This document shows, in pieces, positions 34,291 through 44,833 of a stretch of DNA of 53,591 nt. How positions within the stretch are numbered: the stretch's first letter is position 1; each line of letters begins with the position of its first letter. The position numbers and the translations under genes are program-made. The notes beneath the pieces are model-generated. The model was not told the origin of the DNA. It saw only the letters and a program-made list of their open reading frames with translations, and ran no database searches. The DNA is from Gordonia jinhuaensis (GTDB lineage: Bacteria > Actinomycetota > Actinomycetes > Mycobacteriales > Mycobacteriaceae), in assembly GCF_014639795.1 (NCBI RefSeq), contig NZ_BMGC01000027.1, positions 1 to 53,591 on the forward strand. Reading direction: 5' to 3'.

Positions 34291-35850
34291 ATGCGGTTCC
34301 CCGCACGCATCAGCGGCCTGGCCGGACTTGTCACGGTGATCGGCCTGTGGTGGCTCGCCTCGACCACCGTATTCGCCGACGCCGGAACGGTGCCCAGCCC
34401 GGGTGCGGTGGTGTCGAAGATGGTCGACGACGGATGGGGCCTCTACGGACCGAATGTCAGCATCACCGCGCAGACCGCGCTGACCGGATTCCTCTGGGGG
34501 ACAGTGCTCGCGGTCATCACCGCGCTGGTGGTGACGATCATCCCGGCACTGGAGGTCATAGCCACCCAGGTGTCGATCATCAGCTACTGCACACCTCTGC
34601 TCGCACTGGGTCCGCTGATCCTGGTGGTGTTCGGCGGATCCACGCCGTCGGTGTTCCTCGCCGCGATCTCGGTCTATTTCACCACGATGATTGGCACGCT
34701 CAACGGCCTGAAATCGGCCGACCCGCAGTCGCTGGAACTGGTCAGCGTCTACGGCGGCGGACGGTTCGCCAAGCTCTATCGCATCCAGCTCATCTCCTCG
34801 CTGCCACATCTGTTCGCAGCCTTGAAGATCGCGGCGCCCGCCGCGGTACTGGGTGCGATCCTGGGCGAATATCTCGGCGGTGTGGACACCGGTATCGGCG
34901 TCTCGCTGACCGCGGCGCAGAGTTCCTTCGAGGTCGCCCGCGCCTGGGGTATGGCGGTGGCAGCCGGGTTGCTCGCCGGCCTCGGTTACGCGGTATTCGC
35001 CGGTGTCGAGAAACTCGTGGCACGTGCGCTGTTCGGTGGCGTGACTCCGTCCACCTCGTCGCCGAACGCGGCGGCGGTCACCTCGGGTACCCGGCCGGTG
35101 CTCGCCTTCGTCACCCAGATCGTCGCTGCGGCGATCATCGTCGTGGTGATGTGGATGAGCTTCTTGGCCCTGTTCCCCCAGGTCAGCGGCCGGGTCGGTC
35201 GCACACCCGCCGATGTCGCACAGTATCTGTCGGAGTCGGCCAACCTCTCCGCGGTGCTCACCAATCTCCGTGTCACAGCGATTGATTCGGCGATCGGCTT
35301 CGCCGCGGGCATGATCGCCGCTGTCGTGGTCGCCTCGGCCTTCCTGGTGCTGCCCGCACTGCGCGGGACGATCATGCCGGTTGCCACCCTGCTGCGAGCG
35401 GTACCGCTGGTCGCACTCGCCCCGCTGATCGTGCTCGTCTTCGGTCGCGGGGTCGCCACTGTCGCCGTACTCGGCGGCATGGTGGTGTTCTTCCCCGCAC
35501 TCGTGGTGATCGCCACCGGACTGGCCTCGGCACCGGCATCAGCGCTGGACGTGGCCACCGCCTATGGCGCCGGACGCTTCACACGCCTGCGGATGGTGTC
35601 GCTGCCCAGCGCGGTGCCGTCGGTGATGGTCGCCGCCCGGATGTCGGTGCCCGCGTCGCTGGTCGGCGCCCTCATCGCCGAATGGCTGGGGACCGGGCAG
35701 GGTCTGGGTTCGTCGATGATCAAGGCGATCCCCGCATTCGACTACGACCAGCTGTGGGCGTCGATCGCGGCGATCATCGCGGCCAGTGTCCTCGCCTACG
35801 CGATCGTCGGCGCACTCGAGCAGTTCGTGGTGCGACGTATGGCCGGCTGA
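34291..35850 (+). CDS. ABC transporter permease, two fused permease domains
   Basis: This 519-residue permease contains two copies of the binding-protein-dependent permease domain in one chain. The first copy is about 20-260, with EAA-loop LVSVYGGGRFAKLYRIQLIS. The second is about 300-515, with DVATAYGAGRFTRLRMVSLP. Usual family members have one domain and dimerise; here the pseudo-dimer is fused. The first start in this frame near the membrane part is ATG 34291, without a ribosome-binding site. The expected ATGA start at 34241 is in another frame ([10 protein letters not shown]), so a one-base deletion between 34241 and 34291 is possible. Confidence 0.85.
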   Translation: MRFPARISGLAGLVTVIGLWWLASTTVFADAGTVPSPGAVVSKMVDDGWGLYGPNVSITAQTALTGFLWGTVLAVITALVVTIIPALEVIATQVSIISYCTPLLALGPLILVVFGGSTPSVFLAAISVYFTTMIGTLNGLKSADPQSLELVSVYGGGRFAKLYRIQLISSLPHLFAALKIAAPAAVLGAILGEYLGGVDTGIGVSLTAAQSSFEVARAWGMAVAAGLLAGLGYAVFAGVEKLVARALFGGVTPSTSSPNAAAVTSGTRPVLAFVTQIVAAAIIVVVMWMSFLALFPQVSGRVGRTPADVAQYLSESANLSAVLTNLRVTAIDSAIGFAAGMIAAVVVASAFLVLPALRGTIMPVATLLRAVPLVALAPLIVLVFGRGVATVAVLGGMVVFFPALVVIATGLASAPASALDVATAYGAGRFTRLRMVSLPSAVPSVMVAARMSVPASLVGALIAEWLGTGQGLGSSMIKAIPAFDYDQLWASIAAIIAASVLAYAIVGALEQFVVRRMAG

Positions 35851-35891
35851 CCATCACGCGGCCTGCCCGAATCCGCGGGCCGCACCAGACC

Positions 35892-35912
35892 TCGGGCCCA
35901 TCGAGGGCCCGA
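35892..35912 (+). terminator. Terminator hairpin after the ABC transporter operon
   Basis: A perfect 8-bp stem TCGGGCCC/GGGCCCGA with a 5-nt loop lies 41 bp after the permease stop. A weaker GCGGCC/GGCCGC hairpin lies just before it. Confidence 0.65.
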
Positions 35913-36006
35913 TCCAGATGTGAACGGGGCACCGGCATTCCACGCGCCAGTCGGTGTCCCGTTCCCTTTCTGTCCGTTGCGATCGGCTCAATTGCGACAG
36001 ACCCGC

Positions 36007-36036
36007 CGTCTCGTTGCATACCGTCTCGTTGCATAC
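36007..36036. repeat. 15-bp exact tandem duplication
   Basis: CGTCTCGTTGCATAC occurs twice in a row in the gap between the ABC operon and the first secreted paralogue, about 80 bp before its start. Confidence 0.9.
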
Positions 36037-36117
36037 GGGGCCGATCCGCGACACCATCGAAGTCTGCGGCCACCGCGGCCGCACGGGGGGTTGATCTGCC
36101 AGGAGGTCGGCCCGCAC

Positions 36118-37131
36118 ATGCCGCATGACCGACGCACCCACCTCGCGGTGGCACTCGTGGTCGCGCTGCTCACCATCGCGATGATCGTCACGGCTGCGCT
36201 GTGGATCACCGACCGACCCACCGGCGCCGGTGGCCACGCCGACGGTCGCGACGGCGACCACGTGTCACCACTGATCGTCGGCAGTCAGGACCCCGGCGAT
36301 CCGGCGCCCGCCCCCGTCACCTCGACCGTGCAGGCGTGCCCGGCCCCACCGGCCATCATCCCGGTGCGCGTGACGTTCACCGACCGCGGCCTGTCGGTTC
36401 TGACCGCCGCGTCGAGCGCCTGTTCCGGCGGCGATGTCCTGTCCAACAGCCACGCACACGTGACACTGCGCTCCCCGTCCGTGGTGATCGCAGCGGCGGA
36501 CTTCGACCTGTCCGGTGCGCCCGTGGTGATCCCGGCCATCCAGCGGCCCCAGCGCACCATCACCCTGAACTTCCCCGACGGATCGTTCTATCAGTTGCCC
36601 GCCGAGATCGATCAGGAACCCGAATCGACCCTCACCATCACAACGCGTCGCGACGGCGTGAGCGCCGACGAACATGCCGAGACCGCGCGGGCGGCCGGCC
36701 CGGTCACACTCACCGCGACGACGCCGCACCCATCGCCCGACGATCACGCCGACGCCGTCGCCGCAAGGTCATTGGATGTGCAGGCAGACGCCGATCGATC
36801 GCGACTGGTCGCCGATCACTGGTTCGCCGAATTGAGCACCCGACGAGCCGGTGAGACGTCGCCGCAAGGCAGGTGGGATCATCTCGACATCCTCGACGAG
36901 ACAGTCGAGGACATGCAGCGCTATCCCGATATCGCGGTGGTCCACAGTCGTGACTGGAGCGTGTTCGACGATGCTGATCGCTGGATCACACTGTCGGCGA
37001 GGCCTTTCGACTCCGCACACGATGCACTCGACTGGTGCCGGAATCACCACCTGGACGCCGACCGCTGCTGGGCACAACTCCTCAGCCACCGTGCGCCACC
37101 GCAGGGAAGCGCCGTCGTGCAGGGCGGATGA
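36118..37131 (+). CDS. Membrane-anchored extracellular protein, paralogue A
   Basis: This 337-residue protein has one N-terminal membrane segment (LAVALVVALLTIAMIVTAALW, about 10-30); the rest is predicted extracytoplasmic. Marks shared with the next gene are SACSGGDVLSNS, TLNFPDGSFYQLP, the helix QADADRSRLVADHWFAELS, DWSVFDDADRWITLSA and DWCRNHHLDADRCWAQL. Four to five cysteines are conserved between the two, suggesting disulphides. The ATG at 36118 follows AGGAGG at 11 bp. The function is unknown. Confidence 0.85.
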   Translation: MPHDRRTHLAVALVVALLTIAMIVTAALWITDRPTGAGGHADGRDGDHVSPLIVGSQDPGDPAPAPVTSTVQACPAPPAIIPVRVTFTDRGLSVLTAASSACSGGDVLSNSHAHVTLRSPSVVIAAADFDLSGAPVVIPAIQRPQRTITLNFPDGSFYQLPAEIDQEPESTLTITTRRDGVSADEHAETARAAGPVTLTATTPHPSPDDHADAVAARSLDVQADADRSRLVADHWFAELSTRRAGETSPQGRWDHLDILDETVEDMQRYPDIAVVHSRDWSVFDDADRWITLSARPFDSAHDALDWCRNHHLDADRCWAQLLSHRAPPQGSAVVQGG

Positions 37132-37373
37132 ATCTCTGACGACCGAATTCTCTGCGGGTGAATTCTGCGCATCGTTCATTCCATGGCGGGAACAATCGGC
37201 AATTCGCCCGATCCGATGTTGCCTGTCGTGAAATATTCGCTTGCGAAATTCTCGTTCTGTCACGAATTCGCTCCTCATCGACGAGATCGCGGTGATAATC
37301 ACTCCCACCGGGCGACGCCGCCGTGCGTGCCGCGACGGGCCACCGGCGGTCGATGATCTACGGAGGTCGAACA

Positions 37374-38741
37374 GTGGCGCCATCGGAGAGTCCGCCGGAC
37401 CGCGACTCGAACCCCGCCGAGGGTCCGAACCCCGGCGAGGGGCGCAAGTACCGCGATGACGGGCCGCCCGCCGACAGCCAGTACGGCCGCGGCGCCGGCG
37501 CGATGGACTGGCAGGACTGGAATCCGCCGCCCGTGACGCCCTTCCGCGGCGACCGGACAACCCCGTTCGGGGCGGCACCACCACCTCAGGCGGGTTCGAG
37601 CGTCTCCTACCCACCACCGGCAGATCCCGGCGGACAGTACCCACCACCGGACAACGTCGGTCAGCCCTATCCGCCGACCGCCTCGGAGCCGCCGAGGTAT
37701 CTGAACACCGCCCCGTCCGGTCGCGAATTCGCCAACCGGTCACGAGCCGGTCGCCCGTCGAGCTGGAGCGGCGGACGGGTCGCCACCGTCGTCGGCTCGA
37801 TCGTGGCGGTGGCGGCCGTGGTCGCCGGCGTGAGTGTGTGGGCGGTGACCCGCGACGGCGGGTCGACGAAGGGCACCACCACCGCCGCAGCCACCGGCAA
37901 TACGACGGTGACCGCCGCCGGAGGTGTGGTCACTGTCTGCGCCGACGCCCCGACGATCACCCCCACCGCGTTGCACATCGATTCGCGTGGACTTTCCGTC
38001 GAGACCACCGCGACCAGTCCGTGCTCAGGCGGCGACGTGCTCTCCAACTCCGACACCCGCGTGGCGGTCACATCGCCGCAGGGATTGATCGCCGCCGGCT
38101 CATTCGACTTCTCCGACAACCCGATCGCACTGCCGCCGGGTAAGCAGGGCGGTCGCACCCTGACGCTCACCTTCCCCGACGGAAACTACTTCTCCTCCCC
38201 CGCCGCGCTGCAGAACGAACGCGTATCCGATCTCTCGGTGGCCGCACAGGGGGCCGGGGCGCAGAGTACGAACTCGATGCCGGTTTCGGAGGCGTCGGGA
38301 TCGGTGTCGGGATCGGTGTCGAGCCAGTACACGCCGTCGGGATATGACACCGACTCCGACACCGGAGATGCGTTACGCCGGCAGGCCACGGCCGACAGAC
38401 AGCGCGTGCTGGCCGACAGCAACAACCAGTGGGTCGCCCAGCTCAGCTCCAAACAACCCGGCCTCACCGCCGACGGCAAGACCTGGACCAACACCGACAT
38501 CCTCGCCGAGTTCATGTCGTTCTATCAGCGCTTCGGCGGTGCCCGGCTGCTGTGGAGCGACGACTGGTCGGTGTTCAGCGAACCGGGATGGTGGGTGAGT
38601 ATCACCGCACAGACATTCCCGTCTGGTCAGGCGGCGGTGAACTGGTGTCAGCAACAGGGATTCGACCGCGATCACTGTCTGGGCAAACTCATCAGCGACA
38701 CCGCGCCCGTGCAGGGTTCGACGATGTATCTGCCGGGCTGA
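37374..38741 (+). CDS. Membrane-anchored extracellular protein with Pro-rich cytoplasmic region, paralogue B
   Basis: This 455-residue protein has a cytoplasmic N-terminal region of about 135 residues rich in Pro, Gly and Asp (PPPADPGGQYPPPDN). One membrane helix (VATVVGSIVAVAAVVAGVSVW) follows, then an outside domain homologous to paralogue A: SPCSGGDVLSNS, TLTFPDGNYFSSP, ADRQRVLADSNNQWVAQLS, DWSVFSEPGWWVSITA and NWCQQQGFDRDHC. The GTG at 37374 has GGAGG upstream. The pair probably arose by duplication, with paralogue B gaining the Pro-rich tail. Confidence 0.87.
   Translation: MAPSESPPDRDSNPAEGPNPGEGRKYRDDGPPADSQYGRGAGAMDWQDWNPPPVTPFRGDRTTPFGAAPPPQAGSSVSYPPPADPGGQYPPPDNVGQPYPPTASEPPRYLNTAPSGREFANRSRAGRPSSWSGGRVATVVGSIVAVAAVVAGVSVWAVTRDGGSTKGTTTAAATGNTTVTAAGGVVTVCADAPTITPTALHIDSRGLSVETTATSPCSGGDVLSNSDTRVAVTSPQGLIAAGSFDFSDNPIALPPGKQGGRTLTLTFPDGNYFSSPAALQNERVSDLSVAAQGAGAQSTNSMPVSEASGSVSGSVSSQYTPSGYDTDSDTGDALRRQATADRQRVLADSNNQWVAQLSSKQPGLTADGKTWTNTDILAEFMSFYQRFGGARLLWSDDWSVFSEPGWWVSITAQTFPSGQAAVNWCQQQGFDRDHCLGKLISDTAPVQGSTMYLPG
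38296..38319. repeat. 12-bp tandem duplication inside paralogue B
   Basis: CGGGATCGGTGT is present twice in a row and encodes two SGSV units; the frame is preserved. Confidence 0.8.
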
Positions 38742-38810
38742 GATCAGCCACGCCACTTGCCCAGTCCCCCAGCATCATTCACCGTTCACACCACCGAGGA
38801 GCACACGCAC

Positions 38811-39305
38811 ATGACCCACGGTTCGCAGACCGCACTGGCAGCGGGCGAGATGGTCCGCTATCAGGGGCAGTTCACACCGCACATGATCCGCGCACATATG
38901 AAGACCACCGTCACGATCACCGATCGGCGGGTGGTGGTGAACAAGCCACACATGCTGTTCGGGTTGATCCCGCACGGATATCTCGAGGCCGAATCGCCAC
39001 TGCGACACATCAGTCAGTTGTCGGTGGGCCACCACACCTCGGGACGTCGACTGGTGCTGGGAGTCGTGCTGGGACTCTGCGCTCTGAGCGCGCTGTGGCA
39101 AGCCGTCGCGGACGGAGATGTCCGTTACCTGCTCGCATTTCTCGTGTTGCTGGTCGGCACCATCGTGGCCGTGCTGTCGGCGACCACGACCGGGATCTTC
39201 TTCCGTAACACCGGCGGCGGTGTTCTGGTCGCGTCGTCGGGGAGATCCGAACTCGCCGAGGCACAACGAGCACGGGCCGAGATAGGACAGTTGCTGTTCG
39301 GCTGA
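38811..39305 (+). CDS. Small membrane protein with PH-like N-terminal domain
   Basis: This is a 164-residue protein. Residues 1-70 (LAAGEMVRYQGQFTPHMIRA, VTITDRRVVVNK and SPLRHISQLSVG) resemble bacterial PH-like domains that sit at membranes. Two hydrophobic segments follow at about 85-105 and 112-130, then a polar C-terminus with SELAEAQRARAEIGQL. A GAGGAG site precedes the ATG at 38811. The function is unknown. It follows paralogue B after 69 bp and may be co-transcribed. Confidence 0.8.
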   Translation: MTHGSQTALAAGEMVRYQGQFTPHMIRAHMKTTVTITDRRVVVNKPHMLFGLIPHGYLEAESPLRHISQLSVGHHTSGRRLVLGVVLGLCALSALWQAVADGDVRYLLAFLVLLVGTIVAVLSATTTGIFFRNTGGGVLVASSGRSELAEAQRARAEIGQLLFG

Positions 39306-39377
39306 CATCGCCAGCGGCCCCGCAAACACCGACCGCCGACGAAACCCTCCCCCGAACACGACGGGCCTCAGACACGA

Positions 39378-39413
39378 CTGTGGCCCGCTCCCCTGACGGG
39401 GAACGGGCCACAG
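39378..39413. terminator. S10 operon terminator
   Basis: A long hairpin has a 10-bp outer stem (CTGTGGCCCG/CGGGCCACAG), one mismatch and a 5-bp inner stem around a TGAC loop. It lies about 49 bp beyond the rpsQ stop, between converging genes. Confidence 0.85.
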
Positions 39414-39461
39414 GTCACGTACGACGGGGCGGAAAGCCGGCCGATACTGCGCAGTGCAGAA

Positions 39462-39743
39462 TTACTTGGCCTTCTCCAGCACCTCGACCAGACGCCAGTG
39501 CTTGGTGGCACTGAGCGGACGGGTCTCCATGAGACGGACACGGTCGCCGATACCGGCGATGCCCTTCTCGTCATGCGCCTTCACCTTGGAGGTGGTGCGG
39601 ATGATCTTGCCGTACAGCGGATGCTTCACACGGTCTTCGAGCTCAACGACGATGGTCTTCTCCATCTTGTCGCTGACCACGTAGCCGATGCGCTCCTTGC
39701 GGGAGCCACGAACTTTCTCGGTCACTTTCTGGTCCTCACTCAT
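39462..39743 (-). CDS. rpsQ: 30S ribosomal protein uS17
   Basis: This 93-residue S17 binds the 5' domain of 16S r[27 protein letters not shown] and [20 protein letters not shown] are diagnostic, as is the C-terminal [19 protein letters not shown]. The start overlaps the rpmC stop (ATGA). It is the last gene of the S10 operon, followed by a terminator. In the standard order rplN follows directly, which is not the case here. Confidence 0.97.
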   Translation of the reverse strand: MSEDQKVTEKVRGSRKERIGYVVSDKMEKTIVVELEDRVKHPLYGKIIRTTSKVKAHDEKGIAGIGDRVRLMETRPLSATKHWRLVEVLEKAK

Positions 39744-39973
39744 GCGTCATCACCATCCGGACCAGCAGCCAGACCCAGCTCACGCTCGCGCATCACGGTG
39801 TAGATGCGCGCGATCTCCCGGCGCACCGTCCGCAGACGACGGTTGTTGTCGAGCTGACCGGTGGCCATCTGGAACCGAAGGTTGAACAGCTCTTCCTTCG
39901 ACTCACGCAGGCGGGCGACCAGATCAGTGTCGTTGAGCTCACGCAGCTCAGACGCAGCAACTCCGAGTCCCAT
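39740..39973 (-). CDS. rpmC: 50S ribosomal protein uL29
   Basis: This 77-residue L29 lies near the peptide exit tunnel. [41 protein letters not shown] is the family core. The overlap by one base with rplP and by four with rpsQ shows translational coupling. Confidence 0.97.
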   Translation of the reverse strand: MGLGVAASELRELNDTDLVARLRESKEELFNLRFQMATGQLDNNRRLRTVRREIARIYTVMRERELGLAAGPDGDDA

Positions 39974-40389
39974 CAGAACTGCTCCTCTCTGGTCACGATA
40001 CGGGTCTTGATCGGGAGCTTGTGCTGCGCGCGGCGCAGGGCCTCGCGAGCAGTCTCCTCATTGGGGTAGGTCATCTCGAACAGCACACGACCCGGCTTGA
40101 CCGGGGCGACCCACCATTCCGGCGAACCCTTACCGGAACCCATGCGAGTCTCGGCAGGCTTCTTGGTCAGCGGGCGGTCCGGGAAGATGTTGATCCAGAC
40201 CTTGCCGCCACGCTTGATGTGCCGGTTGATGGCGATACGAGCGGACTCGATCTGACGGTTGGTGATGTAGGCGCTCTCCAGAGCCTGGATGCCGTAGTCA
40301 CCGAACGTCACCTTGGTGCCGCCCGACGCCTGCCCCTTGAGGCTGGGGTGGTGCTGCTTGCGGTGCTTGACCCGACGAGGGATCAACAT
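39973..40389 (-). CDS. rplP: 50S ribosomal protein uL16
   Basis: This 138-residue L16 sits close to the A-site tRNA. It matches the family throughout: [66 protein letters not shown] and [11 protein letters not shown]. It is 3 bp after rpsC. Confidence 0.98.
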   Translation of the reverse strand: MLIPRRVKHRKQHHPSLKGQASGGTKVTFGDYGIQALESAYITNRQIESARIAINRHIKRGGKVWINIFPDRPLTKKPAETRMGSGKGSPEWWVAPVKPGRVLFEMTYPNEETAREALRRAQHKLPIKTRIVTREEQF

Positions 40390-40392
40390 GCC

Positions 40393-41606
<1,214 letters not shown>

Positions 41607-41608
41607 GA

Positions 41609-41890
41609 TTACCGGCGCTTCGCTTTCCGGTCGTCCTTGATGTGACCCTTGAAGGTACGGGTGGGGGCGAACTCGCCCAGCTTGTGCCCGACCATCGATT
41701 CCGAGACGAACACCGGGACGTGCTTACGACCGTCGTGGACGGCGAAGGTGTGTCCGATGAAGTCGGGGATGATGGTCGACCGACGCGACCAGGTCTTGAT
41801 GACCTGCTTGGTGCCTTTTTCGTTCTGTGCGTCCACCTTGGCAAGCAGGTGGTCGTCGACGAACGGGCCCTTCTTCAGGCTGCGTGGCAT
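41609..41890 (-). CDS. rpsS: 30S ribosomal protein uS19
   Basis: This 93-residue S19 is in the 30S head. [36 protein letters not shown] and [15 protein letters not shown] identify it beyond doubt. Confidence 0.98.
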   Translation of the reverse strand: MPRSLKKGPFVDDHLLAKVDAQNEKGTKQVIKTWSRRSTIIPDFIGHTFAVHDGRKHVPVFVSESMVGHKLGEFAPTRTFKGHIKDDRKAKRR

Positions 41891-41908
41891 TCTTCTACTC
41901 CTCCCTGC

Positions 41909-42745
41909 TTATCGCTTGTTCTTACCGGTGCGACGACGACGAACGATGAGCTTGTCGCTGTCCTTGTTCTTGCGGGTACGGCCTTCGGGCTTACCCCACG
42001 GGCTGACCGGGTGGCGACCACCCGAGGTCTTGCCCTCGCCGCCACCATGCGGGTGGTCGACCGGGTTCATCACGACGCCGCGGACGGTCGGGCGCTTGCC
42101 CTTCCAGCGCATACGGCCGGCCTTGCCCCAGTTGATGTTGGACTGCTCGGCGTTGCCCACCTCGCCGACGGTGGCGCGGCAGCGCACGTCGACACGGCGG
42201 ATCTCACCCGAGGGCATACGCAGAGTGGCGTGGCCGCTCTCCTTGCCCAGGAGCTGGATCGAGGCGCCGGCCGAGCGGGCCATCTTGGCGCCACCACCCG
42301 GACGCAGCTCCACGTTGTGGATCTGGGTACCGGTGGGGATGTTGCGCAGCGGGAGGTTGTTACCCGGCTTGATATCGGCGGTCGATCCCGACTCGACGAT
42401 GTCGCCCTGGTTCAGCCCCTTCGGCGCGATGATGTAACGCTTCTCGCCGTCCACGTAGTGGAGCAGCGCGATACGCGCGGTGCGGTTCGGGTCGTACTCG
42501 ATGTGAGCGACCTTGGCGTTGATGCCGTCCTTGTCGTTGCGACGGAAGTCGATGACGCGGTAGGCACGCTTGTGGCCGCCACCCTTGTGACGAGTGGTGA
42601 TACGACCGTGCGCATTTCGTCCACCCTTGCCGTGCAGCGGACGAACCAGCGACTTCTCCGGGAAGTCACGGGTGACCTCGGCGAAGTCGGCGCCCGAGGC
42701 GCCGCGACGACCCGGGGTCGTCGGCTTGTATCTACGAATAGCCAT
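41909..42745 (-). CDS. rplB: 50S ribosomal protein uL2
   Basis: This 278-residue L2 is needed for peptidyl-transferase assembly. [21 protein letters not shown] opens it. The conserved loop has [16 protein letters not shown] with its functional His, and the C-terminus reads [20 protein letters not shown]. Confidence 0.98.
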   Translation of the reverse strand: MAIRRYKPTTPGRRGASGADFAEVTRDFPEKSLVRPLHGKGGRNAHGRITTRHKGGGHKRAYRVIDFRRNDKDGINAKVAHIEYDPNRTARIALLHYVDGEKRYIIAPKGLNQGDIVESGSTADIKPGNNLPLRNIPTGTQIHNVELRPGGGAKMARSAGASIQLLGKESGHATLRMPSGEIRRVDVRCRATVGEVGNAEQSNINWGKAGRMRWKGKRPTVRGVVMNPVDHPHGGGEGKTSGGRHPVSPWGKPEGRTRKNKDSDKLIVRRRRTGKNKR

Positions 42746-42788
42746 GAGTCTTTCGGTCCTCTACTTATCTCGGTTAGTCCAGCCGGCC

Positions 42789-43094
42789 TCAGCCGACCGG
42801 GCCTCCGAAGATCTCGATGGGCTTGCTGTCCGGCGTCAGGGTGACGATGGCGCGCTTGGTGTCCTTGCGCTTGCCATAGCCGAAACGCGTGCGCTTGCGC
42901 TTGCCCTGGCGGTTGATCGTGTTCACACCGGCGACCTTCACGTCGAAGATCTCCTCGACCGCGATCTTGATCTGGGTCTTGTTGGAGTCCGGGTGCACGT
43001 AGAACGTGTACACGTTGTCCTCGATCAGTCCGTAGGACTTCTCCGAGATCACCGGGGCGAGGATGATGTCGCGCGGATCTGCGATCGTCGCCAT
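42789..43094 (-). CDS. rplW: 50S ribosomal protein uL23
   Basis: This 101-residue L23 docks SRP and trigger factor at the tunnel exit. [20 protein letters not shown] and [22 protein letters not shown] are the family core. The ATG at 43094 has AAGGAGG 8 bp upstream; a GTG two codons earlier is less likely. Confidence 0.98.
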   Translation of the reverse strand: MATIADPRDIILAPVISEKSYGLIEDNVYTFYVHPDSNKTQIKIAVEEIFDVKVAGVNTINRQGKRKRTRFGYGKRKDTKRAIVTLTPDSKPIEIFGGPVG

Positions 43095-43096
43095 GA

Positions 43097-43765
43097 TCAC
43101 GCCTCCTTCGCGGTCGTGTCGTTGCTCGCCCGCTCGATGTAGGAGTTCAGCGACTCGAGGCTGAACACCACCACGTCGGAATCGAGCACGTCATAGGTGT
43201 TGAGCTGATCGGCGGACAGGGTCCGCACGTTCTGCAGGTTCGCCACGCTCTTGCGCGCGGTGACGTCCTCACGGCCGATCACCAGCAGGAGCTTGCGCTT
43301 GTCGCTCAGGGTCTCCAGGAAGGTGCGCGCCGACTTCGTCGACGGGGTCTGACCGGAGACGAGCTCACTGATCACGCGGATCCGCTCGTTACGAGCGCGG
43401 TCGGACAGGGCGCCGCGCAGGGCAGCGGCCTTCATCTTCTTGGGGACGCGCTGGCTGTAGTCACGCGGCTGCGGACCGTGAACGGTTCCACCGCCGTTGA
43501 ACTGCGGAGCGCGGGTCGAACCCTGACGGGCACGGCCGGTTCCCTTCTGGCGGTACGGCTTGGCGCCGCCGCCACGAACCTCGCCACGCGTCTTGGCCGA
43601 ATGCGTGCCCTGACGGGCAGCGGCCTGCTGTGCGACGACGACCTGGTGCATCAGTGCGATGTTGGCGGTCGCGTCGAACAGCTCGGCGGGCAGATCCACG
43701 GTGCCGGCCTTGGAGCCGTCCGGGTTGGTGACGTCGAGCGTCAGATTGGTTGCGGTGTCAGTCAT
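43097..43765 (-). CDS. rplD: 50S ribosomal protein uL4
   Basis: This 222-residue L4 has the extended tunnel loop ([26 protein letters not shown]). In E. coli L4 also represses the S10 operon by binding its leader; whether that applies here is unknown. The start overlaps the rplC stop by one base. Confidence 0.97.
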   Translation of the reverse strand: MTDTATNLTLDVTNPDGSKAGTVDLPAELFDATANIALMHQVVVAQQAAARQGTHSAKTRGEVRGGGAKPYRQKGTGRARQGSTRAPQFNGGGTVHGPQPRDYSQRVPKKMKAAALRGALSDRARNERIRVISELVSGQTPSTKSARTFLETLSDKRKLLLVIGREDVTARKSVANLQNVRTLSADQLNTYDVLDSDVVVFSLESLNSYIERASNDTTAKEA

Positions 43766-44418
43766 TACTTCGCACCACCTTTCACGGCCTCGCGCACGAT
43801 CACGACGCCGCCCTTACGACCCGGGATCGCTCCCTTGATCAGCAGCAGGCCGTTCTCTGCATCGACCTTGTGCACGGTCAGGTTCTGGGTGGTCACCCGG
43901 TCGTTGCCCATGCGGCCCGACATGCGCATGCCCTTGAACACGCGGCCCGGGGTGGCGCAGCCACCGATCGAGCCCGGTGCGCGGTGCACGCGGTGCGCGC
44001 CGTGGGAGGCGCCCAGGCCGGCGAAGCCGTGACGCTTCATGACGCCGGCGTAGCCCTTGCCCTTGGACGTACCGGTCACGTCGACCAGCGCGCCGTCGGC
44101 GAAGATCTCCACCGACAGTTCCTGGCCGACCTCGTACTCGGCGACGTCGTCGAGACGGATCTCGGTGACGTGGCGACGCGGGGTCACTCCGGCCTTGGCG
44201 AACTGCCCGGCGACCGGCTTGGTCACCTTGCGGGGATCGATCGCACCCGCGGCGAGCTGCAGTGCGGTGTAACCGTCACGCTCGGCGGTGCGGATCTGGG
44301 TGATCACGTTGGGTGCGGCCTTCACCACGGTCACCGGGACAACCCGGTTGTTCTCGTCGAAGACCTGGGTCATCCCGAGCTTGGTGCCCAGGATTCCCTT
44401 CACGTTGCTCTGTGTCAT
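43765..44418 (-). CDS. rplC: 50S ribosomal protein uL3
   Basis: This 217-residue L3 is near the peptidyl-transferase centre. [48 protein letters not shown] and [22 protein letters not shown] are diagnostic. Confidence 0.98.
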   Translation of the reverse strand: MTQSNVKGILGTKLGMTQVFDENNRVVPVTVVKAAPNVITQIRTAERDGYTALQLAAGAIDPRKVTKPVAGQFAKAGVTPRRHVTEIRLDDVAEYEVGQELSVEIFADGALVDVTGTSKGKGYAGVMKRHGFAGLGASHGAHRVHRAPGSIGGCATPGRVFKGMRMSGRMGNDRVTTQNLTVHKVDAENGLLLIKGAIPGRKGGVVIVREAVKGGAK

Positions 44419-44439
44419 CTCTTATCTACTCCGACTCGC

Positions 44440-44745
44440 CTACTGGATGTTGACGTCGACGCTGGCCGGAAGGTCGATGCGCATGAGCGCGTCGACGGTC
44501 TTCGGCGTCGGGTCGAGGATGTCGATGAGTCGCTTGTGTGTACGCATCTCGAAGTGCTCGCGGCTGTCCTTGTACTTGTGCGGCGAGCGGATGACGCAGT
44601 ACACGTTCTTTTCGGTGGGCAACGGCACCGGGCCGACGACACGTGCCCCGGTGCGGGTCACGGTCTCCACGATCTTGCGCGCCGAAGCGTCGATCGCCTC
44701 GTGGTCGTAGGCCTTGAGCCTGATGCGGATCTTCTGTCCCGCCAC
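44440..44745 (-). CDS. rpsJ: 30S ribosomal protein uS10
   Basis: This 101-residue S10 (NusE) is also an antitermination factor. The GTG at 44745 gives the standard N-terminus [20 protein letters not shown] and has AGAGGA upstream; the frame stays open further but without homology. [22 protein letters not shown] and RTHKRLIDI follow. It is the first gene of the S10 operon. Confidence 0.98.
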   Translation of the reverse strand: MAGQKIRIRLKAYDHEAIDASARKIVETVTRTGARVVGPVPLPTEKNVYCVIRSPHKYKDSREHFEMRTHKRLIDILDPTPKTVDALMRIDLPASVDVNIQ

Positions 44746-44833
44746 GCTGTGTCCTCTTCCGTCTGGTCGGACGACGAATTGCCCGTCGCCCGAATCCACT
44801 TGACTCGGTTCGCAGATGAACACCGCCGGCTCC

